A DNA stretch of 14,093 nt from an uncultured beta proteobacterium (GTDB lineage Bacteria; Pseudomonadota; Gammaproteobacteria; Burkholderiales; Rhodocyclaceae). The DNA lies in assembly GCA_903932755.1 (NCBI GenBank), contig CAIZHL010000149.1:1-14093 (forward strand). Reading direction: 5' to 3'. Made by a program: the position numbers and the translations under genes. Shown one piece after another: positions 13,497-14,093 of the stretch. The notes below the pieces were generated by a model. It made no database searches and was not told the origin of the DNA. It saw nothing but the letters and a program-made list of their open reading frames with translations. The first letter of the stretch is position 1. Every line of letters begins with the position of its first letter.

Positions 13497-13499
13497 CCG

Positions 13500-13515
13500 G
13501 CGCCGTCCCGGGCGC
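13500..13515. terminator. Weak GC hairpin between convergent cyclase and MFS genes
   Basis: GCGCC (13500-13504) and GGCGC (13511-13515) form a 5-bp stem with a 6-base loop in the 39-bp gap between the two convergent stops. No T-run is present on either strand, so terminator function is doubtful. Confidence 0.2.
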
Positions 13516-13535
13516 AGGACCGCAGCGGCCCCGCG

Positions 13536-14093
13536 CTAGCCTGGCGTGACTGCGCGCGCTCCGACGCGGCGCCCCATGGCCAGCACCGTCGCCACCGCCA
13601 GTACCTGCAGCAGGGCCACGCCCGGCAGCACGCCGTCGCGGCCGCCGGCATCGAGCAGCATGCCGAAGGCCAGCGGCCCCAGCGCGAGGCCGACGTCAAG
13701 CCCGGAGTAGACGAAGCCATAGACGCGGCCGAAGGCCGGCGATTCCTTGCCGCCGGCCAGCGACTCGGTCGCCACGCGCCGCACCAGCAGGTCGCGCGAA
13801 GGCCCGGCGAGGCCGACGCCGGCGCCGACCGCGACCATCAGCGGAATCACGCTCCACGCCGGCGGCAGGCCGCTGGCCAGCACCGCGGCAAAGACGGCGG
13901 CGCCAAACAGCGCGGCGCCCGCGGTGCGGTCGTGGGCATGCACGTGCACGGCGACGAAGCCGCCCACCGCCATGCCCGCCGCCGAACCGAGCAGATAACC
14001 GGTCAGCGCCGCCACGCCCGCCGCTGCAGACAGGCCATAGATGCCGCCCAGCACCGGTACCGAAAAGCTCTGCAGGCCGCCGAAGGCCGCCGT
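13536..14093 (-). CDS. MFS transporter, C-terminal part (truncated by the window edge)
   Basis: The frame is open to the last base of the window, so only the last 185 residues are seen; the start lies beyond 14093. About five hydrophobic segments alternate with short charged loops. GPSRDLLVRRVATE followed by GRVYGFVYSGLDVGLALGPL is the kind of loop-plus-helix pattern seen in the second half of major facilitator superfamily exporters. An unusual short His-rich loop, VHVHAHDR, lies at residues 49-56 of the fragment. It is an inner-membrane protein, and the substrate cannot be told from this part. An in-frame GTG at 14054 is not the start, because the transmembrane pattern continues upstream. 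It converges on the GAF-cyclase gene. Confidence 0.8.
   Translation of the reverse strand, partial: TAAFGGLQSFSVPVLGGIYGLSAAAGVAALTGYLLGSAAGMAVGGFVAVHVHAHDRTAGAALFGAAVFAAVLASGLPPAWSVIPLMVAVGAGVGLAGPSRDLLVRRVATESLAGGKESPAFGRVYGFVYSGLDVGLALGPLAFGMLLDAGGRDGVLPGVALLQVLAVATVLAMGRRVGARAVTPG

Overview
The window is GC-rich (about two thirds G+C by eye) and gene-dense, with short intergenic gaps and GTG/TTG starts. I read it as a chromosomal segment of a betaproteobacterium, possibly Rhodocyclales-like. The reasons are the three-gene hpnCDE squalene cluster, the divergent tesA/ybbA pair, and clear similarity of tag, tesA and ybbA to their enterobacterial counterparts. The order-level placement is inference. 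I see no insertion sequence, CRISPR array, phage gene or rRNA. The longest stretch without a gene is about 220 bases (92-315).

Layout. (1) 7-91: tRNA-Leu(UAG) on the minus strand. (2) 316-3245: a tight plus-strand operon, hpnC-hpnD-hpnE, converting two farnesyl diphosphates to squalene through presqualene diphosphate and hydroxysqualene. This is the usual entry to hopanoid lipids. (3) 3247-4549: a ybbA-like ABC ATPase (minus) divergent from tesA, a secreted SGNH esterase/thioesterase (plus), as in E. coli but without the permease gene ybbP. (4) 4575-5636: mnmH/selU, tRNA 2-selenouridine synthase. (5) 5699-6256: a small class I SAM methyltransferase (minus), divergent from the next gene. (6) 6303-7637: a class III nucleotidyl cyclase with a TPR-like tail and a C-terminal hemerythrin-like domain. 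(7) 7735-10425: an 896-residue fusion of an ADP-forming acyl-CoA synthetase to a GNAT acetyltransferase, related to the protein lysine acetyltransferase Pat/PatZ. (8) 10422-11027: tag, 3-methyladenine DNA glycosylase I, overlapping the previous gene. (9) 11139-13496: a GAF-GAF-PAS-cyclase-TPR protein with the architecture of cyanobacterial CyaB1. (10) 13536-14093: the C-terminal part of an MFS transporter on the minus strand, cut by the window edge.

The most interesting part is 6.3-13.5 kb. Two class III cyclases, both with adenylate-type (Lys/Thr) substrate residues and related post-catalytic tails, bracket a Pat-like acetyltransferase. One cyclase carries a predicted di-iron, O2/redox-type hemerythrin domain in which one of the seven canonical iron ligands is Asp instead of His. 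The other carries two GAF domains with near-matches to the cyclic-nucleotide-binding NKFDE motif. A local cAMP/oxygen/protein-acetylation module is a reasonable hypothesis, but it rests on gene neighbourhood and domain content only.
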